In this document: positions 31,037 through 43,117 of the stretch, one piece after another
Position numbering within the stretch: the stretch's first letter is position 1
How the letters are laid out: each line of letters opens with the position of its first letter
NCBI GenBank assembly: GCA_038503065.1
Contig: JBCAMK010000002.1
Location: 2,914,001 to 2,978,000, forward strand
Source: Paragyromitra xinjiangensis
Lineage: Eukaryota; Ascomycota; Pezizomycetes; Pezizales; Discinaceae
Direction: 5' to 3'
DNA: 64,000 nucleotides
Position numbers and translations under genes: made by a program
Notes under the pieces: generated by a model
What the model was told of the DNA's origin: nothing
The model's database searches: none
Seen by the model: the letters and a program-made list of their open reading frames with translations, nothing else

Positions 31037-33259
31037 TATTTCATACTGGATAAATCCGAATCGGATATGGCATACATATAGAGAAAACCAAACAGAAAAC
31101 AAAATCAAAACACAACTAACTACCCGATTCCTCCCACAGGGTCCAACTCAGCCCTCTACGGCTATTCTTCAGTTTATGTGTTAATACCCCGATCTAGTGC
31201 CCTCTCTCACAGGACAAGACTACCCTGGGCATTCTTCTTTCACCAGCACATGCTTTGTGCCTATAGCACGTCCCTCCAACAATCCGAGCACTGTCAAGGG
31301 AGATGAAGTCGTAAGGGTGGGGGGAGACTTAGATTTGCATGCGATTCTGTCTTTCGCTTGCAGCTAGTCTTGCTGCTGTGAGTTTGAGGCACTCAGGGGA
31401 GTTACCACGATGTTGTTTGCCACAGTTGGCGCAGCGGAGGATGGTGTGGAGGCAGGGAGATCCTTTGACATGGCAGGAAGGTTTGCCGCAGGTGTGTGTT
31501 GATACTGTATGAGGCCCAGCACAGATGGTACAAATAGGGGTCTTGCTGGTACAGTGCTGTTGGTCGTGGCCAAAGGCCAGGCATTGGGTGCATTGGGTGT
31601 CCTGTCCAAAGCGAAGGTATTTGGAAACCTTGAGGCGGTGTCCGAAAAGGGAGAGCCCTCTCTCAAGGGCAGTGGTGGCAGGTTGTTTCCCCTGGATGGT
31701 CAAAACCATGGAGGAAGCCTGCTTGCCCTCTCTCTGCTCTGGTCTGGTGAGCCAGTGAGGGTCGCACATGAGGGTAGTGCCAGGGTTGAACTGTTCAACC
31801 TCTGACCTGATGTGTTGGAATCCTTCTTCGCCAGAAGGAATAGAGGTGGGTACGTTGTGCAGAACAACCTGGAAGAGAGTGACCTCTTTCTCCAGGCTGT
31901 TGGCATTGGGGATGGTGGATTTCACAATCTCCTCAAGCTTTGATCTCTGTTTGTGGAGTGTGTCGGAGGTGGTGGTGGTGACAGCAATGAGCTGCACATG
32001 GTGAGCAGGTGTGAATTGCACCTCTGCAATGAATGGGCTTTCTAAGCCTGCATTGACTGCATTGCAAATGGTGAGTGGGGTAACATCCTCAGGAATGGGT
32101 AGACCATTCCTGGTAATGATGAGGGTGCGGTCGCGCTTGGGAGGGTTGGTGGGTGGTTTGGGGGCCTTGGTGGCCTTGGTGGCGGGTCTGGGGGCCTTTT
32201 TAGAGGCAACCTGAGCCCAGGAGTGTGGTGCAGGTGTTGGGGCAGCTGCTGGAGGTGGGGGAAGGTTGGCTGTAGAGAGAATGCTAGTTAAAGCACGTTT
32301 CTGCTCCAAGTCTGCCACCTTGGTTGTGAGAGTTGCTACTTTTTCCACAAGTGCTGGGTCGTTGTGGATGGTAGGGGGAGGTGGGGGGTTCCTGGCTGCC
32401 TTCTGGAGGCGTCTGATTTCTCTCTCCAGTTGCTTCACATAGAGGCGATACTGGTGGAGGTCTCTGGCGATTTGGATCACAGCATCTGCGATCTTGATGG
32501 TGGTGTTGAGGGTGGAAGCCACGAAATCATCCATGCTCTCATGCTCAGACTCAGACTTTATCATCTCATGGTCTTGAGAGTCAAGAGGGAGTGGGAGCGA
32601 CTCATAGTCCTGAAGGGCAACAGCAGGACGCAGTGGGAGGGTCTGGGTTGGTGTCTGCTTTGGATCTCCATGGTGGAGAGCAGAAAGTCGCGAATTGGGG
32701 TGTGTGGTAGGTGCTGTGGGTGTTGTGGGGGTGGTGAAGGGCGAAATTGCGCCAGGAGAGGGAGACTGAAAGCCTCTGCCTCTCCCTCTGCCTCTGGATA
32801 ACACGTACACCACCACCGACAACAACAACGCCAAAGTGACTTTTTGGTCACAACTCCACCAATTCTACTCCGATTAACGAGATTTTTGATTATTCGGAAT
32901 CAGCTCGCTGCCCTCGTTCGATCCTGCTATTGTACGTCGAGGTTGCTCTCGATTTGCAAAAGTTGTTGTCGAATTCGCTGTTTTACCCCTCTTTTCCCCC
33001 CCAACAACAAAAACCTCACCAAACTTTGGCAATCTGCATTTTGTCATAACTCCACCAGTTTTCGTCCGATTAGCTCGACCCCGGGCTTTTTGGAACCGCC
33101 TCAGCGCGCCCGTTCGATCGCCCTCTCGTTCGCTCGGATCCGACCAGAACTGCAGAAGTTCTGCTCGATTTCCCACCCCCCTCCGCCAGGGACCCCCTCC
33201 AGGGCCCAGCAACCCCCCAACACACCCTACTTCCTCCTGTCGGTTCAGGACCCTTCTCT

Positions 33260-35855
33260 ATGTCTTCCTCTTCGTCTGGAGGCAGAGGGAGAGGCAGAGG
33301 CTTCAGGTCTCCCTCTTCTGTGAATTCACCCCAAAACCCGCTCCAAACGCCTTTTGGCGCCCCTACAACACCCCCAAACACCCGTTTTTCACCTCTGCTC
33401 CATGGAGACCCAGAGCAGACACCTACACAAGCCCTGCCACTTCGCCCAGCAGTCCCCCTACCTCACTATGCCTCCCTGCCCGCCACAGACCCCACTGGTA
33501 CAGACAGTGGGTCTGTTCTCTTGGAAGAGTCTGACTCTGACATGACGGACACTGAGGGACCCCTCACCTTTTCCACCACCCTACCTCCAGTCATCCAGAT
33601 GGATGATTCTAACAGCAATTTGGATCGCCTTGGTGCCATTGGTACTGGGGAGAACTACAACCCCTCCCTCTTCGCAGTGATAGATGAGCAGAACAGGCTC
33701 ATCAAGGCTGTAAGACCGGTACTTCGCACCACTACTGAATTCTAAGCGAAGCTTTAGATAGCTCTCTAGACTCTGTAACTCGACTGGCTACTATCCGTAG
33801 CCCAATACCCGAGCGCACGTCCTGACAACTTCTTATGAACCGCACAAAGGCAACGATAGTTTAAGCGAGATAAGGGTCAGGGCTGTTCCGTTGAAAGAAC
33901 TTTCTCAATAGGAAGGACACGAGTGTTGAAGCGCGAAGCTATGCTAAACAACTCGATACAATGGAGAATTTATTACGGAACAAAGTATGTTGGTAACAAA
34001 ATAATATTGATAAGGCTCGTTCTTCTTCGATGATGATCGAGGAAGAATTGACGTCCAATGCAAGAGTATTTATATCCCGTCCTCTTTACTACTGTGTGTT
34101 CTTTGTAGCTTGGGTCGACGGACTAAACTATCTACTATTACAATTTGAACTAACTCGCTTATCCATTTATCCGACATCCTATCGGCGTAGCCGATATCTC
34201 CAACTTCCGACGCTTACCCCTCGTTCAGTAATCCTCAGATCGCCTCGGTTCGACGTGGCGATGATACGGTTGCGACGGTTGCGTTCGCCCGATCGAGTAG
34301 GTGGTTACACGATATCGTTTTGTTGCGACAGCTGGTGTTTGGAGCCCCATAGCGTGGGCAGGAGACCTCTGATGACTAATCCGAATAGCCCACGTGACTC
34401 GGCGCCCCAAGTTGCCCTATGAAGACCTCTCATACATACCCTCCGGGTCACGTTCCGCGGGAAGGGCGCCGTTGACGACCAAAGGGTTACTTTTAGTCTC
34501 CGGGACGCGGATATTTTGCGGGTGTCCCCCCTTCTCGATCCACTCGCTGCTGAAGGCAGGGTAACGGCCGGGTAACCGGGGAAGGCAGGGTAACTGCCTG
34601 GGAATAGGCTGGGGAGGCCAATATCACAACAGGCAGCCACAGAGGGGTCCAACGAAGACGGGAAGGTGACCAAATGGAAGGTAGGGTAACTCCCTACGTA
34701 GGTAGGGTAACAGGGAGACCACTGCACGCCTATAGCCATAGGTATAACAAGGCACTCACCAAACGCGTCAAGCAGCTTGAAAAAGCTATCCTTACACCCC
34801 CAGCAGCCCCTACCTTCCACAATGACCCAGCTCTAGTGGAAAAGGTAGCCACCCTCACCTCCAAGGTTGCAGACCTGGAACAGAAACGGACACTCACAAC
34901 AATTCTGACCTCTGCCAACCTCCCCCTACCTCCAGCACCTGCTCCTCCGCCAGCTACCACCTCCTGGGCTCAGGTTGCCTCTAAAAAGGCTTCCAGACCC
35001 GCCAACAAGGCCCCAAAGCCTTCCAAACAACCTACAGCGCCTCCAAAACGTGACAGAACCCTCATTATCACCAGGAATGGTCTACCCATTCCTGATGACA
35101 TCACCCCACTCCTCATTCGCAATGCAGTCAATGCTGCCCTGGAAAGGCCATTGATTGCAGAGGTGCGATTCACTCCTGCCCCCCATGTGCAGCTCATTGC
35201 TGTTACCTCCACTACCTCTGACTCCCTCCTCAAGCAAAGACAGAAGCTTGAGGAAGTTGTTCGCACCACTATTCCCAATGCCACCAGCATGGAAAAGGAA
35301 GCCATCCTTACCCAAGTTGTTGTGCACAATGTCCCCACCTCCATCCCCTCGGGCGAAGAGGGATTCCAGCAGATCAGGTCTGAGGTTGAGCAGTTCAACC
35401 CAGGCACCACCCTACTCCGCGACCCCCGCTGGCTCACCAGACCTGAGCAGAGAGAGGGGAAACAGGCATCCTCCATGGTTCTTACCATTGTGGGGAAACA
35501 GCCTGCCACCACTGCCCTTGAGAGAGGGCTCTCCATGTTTGGACTTCGCCACAAAGTCACCAAATACCTTCGCTTTGGGCCAGACACTCAATGCACCACC
35601 TGCCTGGCCTTTGGCCACCCACAACAACGCTGTACCAGCAAAACCCCTTACTGCAACATCTGTGCTGGGCCACATACAGCATCCTCTCACTCCTGCGCAA
35701 CCTCCTCTTGCACCATCAAGGGAGCTCCCTGCCTCCACACTATCATCCGTTGCAAGAACTGTAACGAATCGCATCGTGGTAACTTTTCTGGTTGCCTCAC
35801 ACTCACTCAAGCAAGACTTAGGGCCAGCGAACGTCAGGATTGCATGGTTGTTTAA
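33260..35855 (+). pseudogene. ORF1-like protein of G6, split by the LTR
   Basis: MSSSSSGGRGRGRGF from 33260 runs to 33708 in frame (MDEQ changed to IDEQNRLIKA), is broken by the LTR, and resumes at 34754 with LTKRVKQLEKAI to the stop at 35855. All domains of the family follow, with knuckles CTTCLAFGHPQQRC, CNICAGPHTASSHSC and CKNCNESHRGNFSGC. Without the LTR it would equal the 516-aa G8 protein with few changes. Confidence 0.88.
33709..34749 (+). mobile_element. Solo LTR (about 1.04 kb)
   Basis: It begins TGTAAGACCGGTACTTCGC and ends CCATAGGTATAACA, TG...CA ends. It splits the G6 gag gene with (A)AGGC on both sides (33704-33708 and 34749-34753), a 4-5 bp duplication. No coding domains are present. 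A longer relative is at 37803-40521. The duplication, TG/CA ends and absence of internal genes fit a solo LTR left by recombination; orientation is undetermined and shown as plus by convention. Confidence 0.85.
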
Positions 35856-37059
35856 GTTTTTCCCTACCTGTTATGATTTAACCAGCCTTCAGGGGTCTTA
35901 GGATTCAGTGGAAGGAGGGCTATAGGCCCAAAACATGCGATGGTGAAGGGAAAAGGAACAGGTTGAGATCTTCGGGTAGTCACTTGTCTTTCCTTATCAT
36001 ATTAACTGACGATGAGCCTGAGAGAGGCTGAGATGGAACTGGTGGAGGGTTTAGTTAGTTTTTTTTGTTTCTTTTCGTTCCTGTTGGGTTTTCTCTTATT
36101 GTACGCCATATCCGATTCGGATGCATGCAAGTATGAACAATAAATAAATAAAATAAATAAATCTGCCTCTGGATGAAGAGGAAGACATGGAGGGGGTTCA
36201 TGAACCGACAGGAGGAGGTAGGGTGTATGGGGGGTCCCGGGCGGGGGGGAGGGGTTGGGAGGAGCAGGAAGTGTCAACAACTTCTGCAAATCTGCTCCGA
36301 TCCGAACGAACGAGAGGGCGATCGAACGGCGTGCTGTGGGGAGTCCAAAAAGCCTGGGGTCGAGCTAATTGGACGAAAACTCGTGGAGTTATGAGGTCTT
36401 GCAAGATCTCGAGATTTGAGGTGTAGGGGGTGAAAGAGGGGTAAAACAGCGAATTCAACAACCACTTTTGCAAATCGAGAGCGATTTCGATGTGCAATAG
36501 CAGGAATGAACGAGGGCAGCGAGGCGAGTCCGAATAATCAAAAAGTAGCGCAATCGGAGTAAAACTGGTGGAGGTGTGACCAAAAAGTCACTTTGGCGTT
36601 GTTGTTGTCGGTTCCAAATTTGTGCCTCTGAAGGAATGTGGCCTTCCAGAAGATCAGGATGCACTGGGTGCCAAAATGATACTGGGTGCCAAAAATATTG
36701 TTACCGGATTAGGCTGAATGATAACATACTAAAAGTGAAAAATTGCACCTGGTACTTCTGAAGGAATGTGGCCTTCCAGAAGATCAGGATGCACCTGAAG
36801 ACCAAAACACACTGGGTGACAATTAATTTTTTTGCTGATGGTCCTTCCTACTATTGCTTCCCCCTATTCCCTCCCACCCATCCCCTATTCCTCCACCCAT
36901 CCTCTATTCCCTCCCACCCATTCTCAACCTCGCTGTACCACTGACATGGTGACATTTAAGTGCGAAGCAACGAGCTCTGCTTGCAAAGAACCTCCCAGGT
37001 AACGTCTCGATTCCGTTTATTTGACTCCCGCTGATATGCCTCCTAGACTCGCTTTGATC

Positions 37060-37802
37060 CACTGCTTCAGCTTCCTCTGCTTCCGCCTAAGCGAGCTCTA
37101 CATGCAGATCGATTTGCTGCCTCCGCCATATGGTCGATTTGCTGCCTGTGTCATATGGTCGATTCGGTGCCTGAGCTTCTGCTGCCTCAGTCAATTGATC
37201 GATTCACTGCTGCAGCCTCCGCTGCCTCCGCCACAGCTGCAGCAGCTTCCACTGCCTGCGCCATATGGTCAATTCGCTGCCTGAGCTTCTGCCGCCTCCT
37301 GGAGGTCCTCAATTCGCTGCCGAACTTCCTCCGCCTCCGCCATATGTTTGATTCGCTGCTGCAGCCTCCACTGCCTCCGCCATATGGTCGATTCGCTGCA
37401 TGAGCTTCCTCCACCTCCGCCATATGTTCAATTTGCTGCTGCAGCCTCCGCTGCCTCCGCCATATGGTCGATCCGCTTCCTGAGCTTCCGCCGCCTCCGC
37501 CACAGCTGCAGCAGCTCCCGCTGCCTGCGCCATATGGTCGATCCGCTGCCTGAGCTTCAGCTGCAGCAGCTTCCGCTGACTGAGCTTCCGCCGCCTCCTG
37601 GAGGTCGTCAATCGGCTGCCTGAGCTTCCTCCGCCTCCGCCAATTGGTCAATTCGCTGCCTGCACCATATGGTCGATTTGCTGCCTGAGCTTCTGCTGCC
37701 TCAGTCAATTGATCGATCCGCTGCCTGAGCTTCCGCTGCCTCCGCCACATGGTCGATCCGCTGCTGCAGCCTCTGAAGCCTCCACCATATGGTCGATTCG
37801 CT
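37060..37802. repeat. Degenerate ~40-bp tandem array with CATATGG (in M5)
   Basis: Repeated units combine CTGAGCTTCC, GCCTCCGCC, CATATGGTCGAT and TCGCTGC in variable order. The array resumes at 40526-40960 after the LTR and occurs reversed in M7 (about 41965-42560). It yields long artefact ORFs rich in AEAQAADRPYG that are not genes. Confidence 0.85.
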
Positions 37803-40521
37803 TGTAAGACCGGTACTTCGCACCACTACTGAATTCTTAGCGTAGCTTTAGATAGCTCTCTAGACTCTGTAACTCGACCGGCTACTATCCGTAGCACAAT
37901 ACCCGAGCGCACGTCCTGACAACTTCTTATGAACCGCACAAAGGCAACAATAGTTTGAGCGAGATAAGGGTCAGGGCTGTTCCGTTGAAAGAACTTTCTC
38001 AATAGGAAGGACACGAGTGTTGAAGCGCGAAGCTATGCTAAACAACTCGATACGATGGAGAATTTATCACGGAACAAAGTATGTTGGTAACCAAATAATA
38101 TTGATAAGGCTCGTTTCTCAGGGAGCGAGGTTTCGTCAAGCCCTTCGGTATCCCCAAAGGTGAGCAGTGCTACTTGAAAGAGACTTCGCTACAATGATAA
38201 TACAGTGTTTTCCACAGGCCTCACGTAGGGTAAGAATCGAGGTGATTCTGGGGGGTCACAGCGACAGCGACGATGATGTTTCTGAGGTAGAAACAGAGAT
38301 GATATTTCTATAACAGTAGGGTAGAAGTAAAGTAAGAAAGGTAAAGGTAAAGTATTTTATTTCGCACTGAAGCAACTAAATGCTTATGGCGCACCAACAC
38401 ACTACGACTAACTACAGTAATTATGGTACACTACTAACCGCACATCGCGTTACAGCGCAGGCCATCATCGTAGCTCCCCCGAGAGAAAAAAAACAACATA
38501 AACGTAGGAGAAAAGGAAATCCAGCCACGGAAACCCAAAACCTACACCACAGAATACAAACAACTCAACTTACTACAGTACCTATGGTCCGAGTACCAAC
38601 CGCACATCCCGTTACAGGGCAGGCCAAAAGAAGAGAAGCGACGTCAAGGAGGGGAGTCTGGAACACTGGCGAAGTGTTAGACTGTTTGTCGAGAATGATT
38701 TTTGACCAAGAGCGAAGGTTGGTCGGCGATAGGGTGAGGGAGTAAACTCCCTCGGTAATAGCGGGTGGTCTTCTGGTTTAAAGTCCCAGCGTGTCCTCTA
38801 ATGACTGGAATGGTTTAAGGTCTGCTTGCGACCATATCGATGAAGGGTGGGATTGAAGTATCCCAACTGAGGAGGGGTAGGTCATGAGTGACCACGGCTG
38901 TAGGAATGTATGAGACTAGCTAAGACCGCTAAATACGATCAAAAAAAGGTACTATGATAGACATGTCATAGTAGTCTCAGCGAAGAAGTGAAATTGCAGA
39001 TTGAGTCCAAATACGATCCCATGGGTACTATGATGGAAAACAAAATGCAAGAAGGGGAAACGAAGAAAGGTAGACCACACAGACGAACTGGTGTGGCGCA
39101 GTGGATGGGGTGAGTTAACCGAGGTTAACTCAGCGGGGATGGGGTGACGTGTCATGCGGCAAATGCCGTGACTTGTCAGGGTCAAACGGGTTCCCTCAAC
39201 ACCAAGGTGAGAGGGGATCGAAGATGGGGTGAGAGAAAGGACGCGAACGTTTCTCTCGTGTAGACGGGGATGGAGAATAGTTAAATTCTCCGTTCAAACG
39301 GGGATGGATTCACGTAGTGAATCCTGTTGTAATGGTACCACTCTGGCGAAACGAATGAACGATTCGTGAGTGGTGTTGAGGCGTGGTTGTGATCGCTTAA
39401 CACAGGAACATCGTGAGTTTGATGGCAACACTTCAACAGTGACCAGAGGTGATATCGACGTTGACAGAACGCTCAAACGACGGAGAAAACGGTGGGATAG
39501 TAGAAGCAATCCTTTAGCGAAAAGGTACTATCATTGAGGAGGGAGAAGTTCAGGCGTGAACTTCCTCACGAACGCGCGCCCGAAGGTTTGCGTCGCGGAG
39601 AGAAGAAGAAACGTTGCTTAAGGAAAGAAAGAAAAGAACAATCACAATCGCGGAAATCCATCGCTTATATACCCAATCTTCCCCTTTCTATGACTCATCC
39701 ATGACTCAACCATTCAAGGCAACCCAACCGAATCACAAAGAAACACAACGAAATAATACAATGACTAATCCTTAACACCGCACCTGTGCCTGACCCTATC
39801 CATGATATTGTTCTTCCTCGATGATGATCGACTCAGAATTGACGTCCAATGCAAGAGTATTTATATCCCGTCCTCTTTACTACTGTGTGTTTTTTGTAGC
39901 TTGGGTCGACAGACTAAACTATCTACTATTACAAATTGAACTAACTTGCTTATCCATTTATTTGACATCCTATTGGCGAAGCCGATATCTCCAACTTCCA
40001 ACGCTTACCCCTTGTTCAGTAATCCTCAGATCGCCTCGGTTTGACGTGGCAATGATACGGTTGCGACAGTTGCGTTTGCCCGATCGAGTAGGTGGTTACA
40101 CGATATCGTTTTGTTGCGACAGCTGGTGTTTGGAGCCCCGTAGCGCGGGCAGGAGACCTCTGATGACTAATCCGAATAGCCCACGTGACTCGGCGCCCCA
40201 AGTTGCCCTGTGAAGACTTCTCATACATACCCTCCGGGTCACGTTCCGCGAGAAGGGCGCCGTTGATGACCAAGGGGTTACTTTTAGTGTCCGGGACGCG
40301 GAAATTTTGCAGGTGTCCACCCTTCTCGATCCAGCACTGCCAGCAGTGCAACCGAAGGCAGGGTAACGGTCGGGTAGCCGGGGAAGGCAGGGTAACTGCC
40401 TGGGAATAGGCTGGGAAGTCAATAGGCAGCCACAGAGGGGTCCAACGAAGACGGGAAGGTGACCAAATGGAAGGTAGGGTAACAGGGAGACCACTGCACG
40501 CCTATAGCCATAGGTATAACA
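37803..40521 (+). mobile_element. Long LTR copy (about 2.7 kb) of the same family
   Basis: It shares its first ~310 bp (TGTAAGACCGGTACTTCGC...) and last ~710 bp (...GGTATAACA) with the solo LTR at 33709, but has about 1.7 kb more between 38121 and 39810. It is flanked by TCGCT on both sides (37798-37802 and 40522-40526). Either the short copy is a deletion at a GTT microhomology, or this copy carries an insertion. The extra segment shows no pol or gag motif and contains a palindrome GAGTTAACCGAGGTTAACTC at about 39111-39130. Confidence 0.75.
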
Positions 40522-40525
40522 TCGC

Positions 40526-40960
40526 TGCCTGAGCCTCTGCAGCCTCCTGGAGGTCATCGATCCGCTGCCTGAGCTTCCTCCGCCTCCGCCAATTGGTCAA
40601 TTCGCTGCCGCTGCCTCTGCTGCCTCTGCCATATGGTCAATTTGCTGCCTGAGCCTCTGCAGCCTCCGCCATATGGTCAATTCGCTGCCTGAGCTTCTGC
40701 CGCCTCCTGGAGGTCGTCGATCCGCTGCCTGAGCTTCCTCCACCTCCGCCATATGGTCAATTTGCTGCCTGAGCTTCCTCCTCCTCCGCCAATTAGTCAA
40801 TTCGCTGCAGCAGCCTCCCCTGCCTGCGCCATATGGTCGATCCGCTGCCTGAGCTTCCGCCGCCTCAGTCAATTGATCAATTTGCTGCAGCAGCTTCCGC
40901 TGCCTGCGCCATATGGTCAATTCGCTGCAGGAGCCTCCACTGCCTCCACTCCCCTCCCCT
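40526..40960. repeat. Second half of the M5 tandem array
   Basis: This continues the CATATGG/TCGCTGCC array beyond the LTR. One TCGCT unit was used as the LTR target. Confidence 0.8.
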
Positions 40961-41585
40961 CTACTCCTTGGATATGAAGAACAGATACATGTACATATAG
41001 AGCTATATAGAAATAATAGAACAATTGTAAACAAGCAGATGGGCAAAAGCATTCAAACTAGACCACAAGGTGACCTGCTGAAAATGTGATTCTGTGGGTG
41101 CACTGCTCTCCCCCTGCTGTCTTCCAGACGCTCGTCTACCCTCCGTGGCCGCCCAGAGAATAGCCTCCTGAACCTAGCGCGCCCCCATCCCGACCTCTAG
41201 TAAGCTGTCGCCCAGACGTGAAGGGCAAAATTTACAGCCTGAGGGAGGGCTATATTCCGCCCTGACCGCCCCAGTCGCCTGATGCATTGGGCGGACCGGG
41301 CGACAATCAATTTTTTTGCTGATGTAGGCTGGTGTGAATCGCACCTCTTCAATCAATGGCCTTTCCAGGGCAGCATTGACTGCATTGCGAATGAGGAGTG
41401 GGGTGATGTCATCAGGAATGGGTAGACCATTCCTGGTGATGATGAGAGTACAGTCGCGTTTTGGGGGGTTTGCTGGTGTTTTGGTAGGCTTGGAGGCCTT
41501 GCTGGCGGGTCTAGGAGCCCTTTTAGAGGCAACCTGAGCCCAGGAGGTGGTGGCTGGTGGGGGAGGTGGGGGGAGGTTGGCAGAG

Positions 41586-43117
41586 CATCATCAAAAATTG
41601 ATAAAGCTACCCCTGCCGCCTGGAGGTCTAGGTGGTCAGGCGGAATGTTACCCTTCTGTTAGGTTGCTGCAACATCTCGGCGTGCCCTAGAGCCATGGTT
41701 TCTAGACCTTTGACCGCCGGGAAGAGGTCGTTTCCTCCTGTAGCAAGTGGTGCAGTGGGCTGCTTCTGGATGCGTGTGGTCCCTCGCTGCCGCAGGATTT
41801 TGGCAGCAGTTCGCCCTGTAGAATGGATTTCTATAGTAGGGCCTGGAATATTCGGGAATCACTTGTATGGTGGAACCAATATCATTTACAATTGCTTTAT
41901 TCTATGTATCTATCTATATATCTATGTACAAATATCCAGGGCACAGCTAAACTGGCTTCTGTGGAAGCTGCAGCAGTGAGTCGACGACCTGCCAGAGGCA
42001 GGCAGCAAATTGACCTATTGGCGCAGGCGCAGGCTCAGGCTCAGGCTCAGGCACCGGATCGACCATATGGTGCAGGAAGCAGAAGCTCAGCCAGCGAATT
42101 GACCTATTGGTGCAGGCTCAGGCGCAGGCGCAGGCTCAGGCAGCGGATCGACCATATGGCGCAGGAAGCGGAAGCTCTGGCAGTGAATCGACCTAAGGGC
42201 GCAGGCTCAGGCTCAGGCAGCAGAGGCTGCTGCAGCGAATCGATCAATTGGCTGAGGCAGTGGAAGCTCAGTCAGTGAATTGACCTATTGGCGCAGGCAG
42301 CGAATTAATCAATTGACTAAGGCTGCGGAAGCCCAGGCAGCAAATTGACCATATGGCGGAGGCTGCATAAGCCCAGGCAGCGAATCAACGACCTCCAGGA
42401 GCTGGCGAAAGCTCAGGAAGCTCAGGCAGCAGATCGACTTTATGGCGGAGGCTGCAGAGGCGGAGGCAGCGAATCGATCAGTCAATTGAGCTGTCTCCTG
42501 AGCTCGCTTAGGTTGAAGCAGCGAAGGAGGCAGCCGGCGGAGGCAGAGGAAGCTGAAGCAGCGGATCAAAGCGAGTCTAGGAGGCATATCAGCGGGAGTC
42601 AAATAAACGGAATCAAGACGTTACCTGGGAGGTTCTTTGCTAGCAGAGCTTCGCACTTTGAGCCTAAAAGTCACGTTGTCAGCGGTACAGTGAGGTTGAG
42701 AATGGGTGGGAAGGAATAGGGGGAAGCAATAGAAGGAAGGACGGGAAGGAATAGGGGGAAGTGGAGATTGCTGTCTTACTAGGCGTTGCTTTGGCGACGA
42801 CTAAGCGATGACATGGCGACTACAAAGTGATGACTAAGCAACTTCCAGATTTTTGAAAATCGCTAAGTGCCTGGGAGGCGAGTGTATTAAATTTTGCTAA
42901 CTCCCAAGTTTTCAGGGACTTAAAAAAATTTGATCCAAAATTTGCTAAGTACCCAAGCTGCCACCCTGCGCTGCCCGATGGTAGGAGGTCGCCTGAAAGC
43001 GTTGCAGGCAGCAAGTGCCGCCTGGGGAAATTGCAGCAGGCAGCAAGTGGCGCCCGGGCATGGCAGGCGGTTGGGTGGAATATGTACCTATTGGGCGCAA
43101 TTTTTTTTTTGCTGATG
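41586..43117. mobile_element. TIR element M7 (1.53 kb)
   Basis: The left end is CATCATCAAAAATTG (one change from consensus) and the right end AATTTTTTTTTTGCTGATG. It splits the G4 gag gene between ANLPP and the T-rich coding part, with a 3-bp duplication GAG (41583-41585 and 43118-43120). The interior holds a reversed version of the M5 array (CTCAGGC, CGGATCGACCATATGG) and, near the right end, a block inverted relative to M5's left end (AAGCAACGCCTA...). It is M5's closest relative and an uninterrupted guide to its structure. Confidence 0.87.

Larger units (their letters stand above)
32800..36161 (+). mobile_element. Gag-only element G6, full length, split by a solo LTR
   Basis: Plus strand, flanked by TCTGCCTCTGGAT (32787-32799 and 36162-36174), a 13-bp duplication of G5 sequence. 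Leader, gag ORF, 3' UTR with ATCCGATTCGGAT hairpin and (AATA)n tail are all present. It is nearly the same sequence as G8, so the two are recent sisters. Confidence 0.92.
31329..36188 (-). pseudogene. ORF1-like protein of G5, split by G6 after nine codons
   Basis: The ATG at 36188 gives MSSSSSRG before G6. The frame resumes at 32799 and runs about 490 codons to 31329, closest to G1 (FQSPSPGAISPFTTPTTP). It keeps the coiled coil (VKQLEREIRRLQKA), RRM-like region (RTLIITRNGLPIPEDV) and knuckles (CTQCLAFGHDQQHC, CTICAGPHTVSTHTC, CANCGKQHRGNSPEC). Apart from the insertion the frame is open. Confidence 0.88.
30983..36621 (-). mobile_element. Gag-only element G5, full length, split by G6
   Basis: Minus strand, bounded by GTGCCTCTAAAGGA (30969-30982) and GTGCCTCTGAAGGA (36622-36635), a 14-bp duplication with one transition. 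A long TTTA/AATA tail spans about 30983-31038. The 3' hairpin is ATCCGATTCGGAT in this copy. G6 is inserted near the start of its gag ORF. Confidence 0.9.
30941..36840. mobile_element. TIR element M6, inserted in M5 and split by G5
   Basis: The left end is CATCAGAAAAAAAAAAAG (30941) and the right end ATTTTTTTGCTGATG (36840). Its own sequence is only about 275 bp: 30941-30982 and 36608/36622-36840. Subterminal motifs are CACCCAGTG and its complement CACTGGGTG, plus CTTCCAGAAGATCAGGATGC repeats. It shares GTTACCGGATT...TGAATGATAACAT with M4. The flanks AT/GT differ by one transition. The surrounding M5 sequence is colinear with M7 once M6 is removed. Confidence 0.8.
30551..41325. mobile_element. 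TIR element M5 (about 2.15 kb of its own, 10.8 kb with insertions)
   Basis: The left end is CATCAGCAAAAAAAATTG and the right end CAATTTTTTTGCTGATG, precisely between FTPA and HHVQ of the G4 gag gene. The flanking dinucleotides are TG and TA. Its own parts are 30551-30940, 36841-37802 and 40522-41325; the rest is M6 and an LTR. The interior is GC-rich, with a degenerate ~40-bp tandem array containing CATATGG. Stretches near each end match M7 in inverted order. It has no transposase. Confidence 0.85.

Noticed and set aside
37187..37750. Long ORFs rich in AEAQAADRPYGAGS on either strand (also 40597-41052 and 41823-42278)
   Set aside because: They are translations of the CATATGG tandem array inside M5/M7; open in several frames because the unit lacks stops.
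38380..38745. 121-aa ORF in the long LTR copy
   Set aside because: No recognisable motif, no counterpart in the short LTR, and composition like the surrounding non-coding sequence.
30551..41325. M5 as a single 10.8-kb cargo-carrying transposon
   Set aside because: Every internal gag gene and LTR has its own target duplication inside M5 or M6, so they are later insertions and not cargo.
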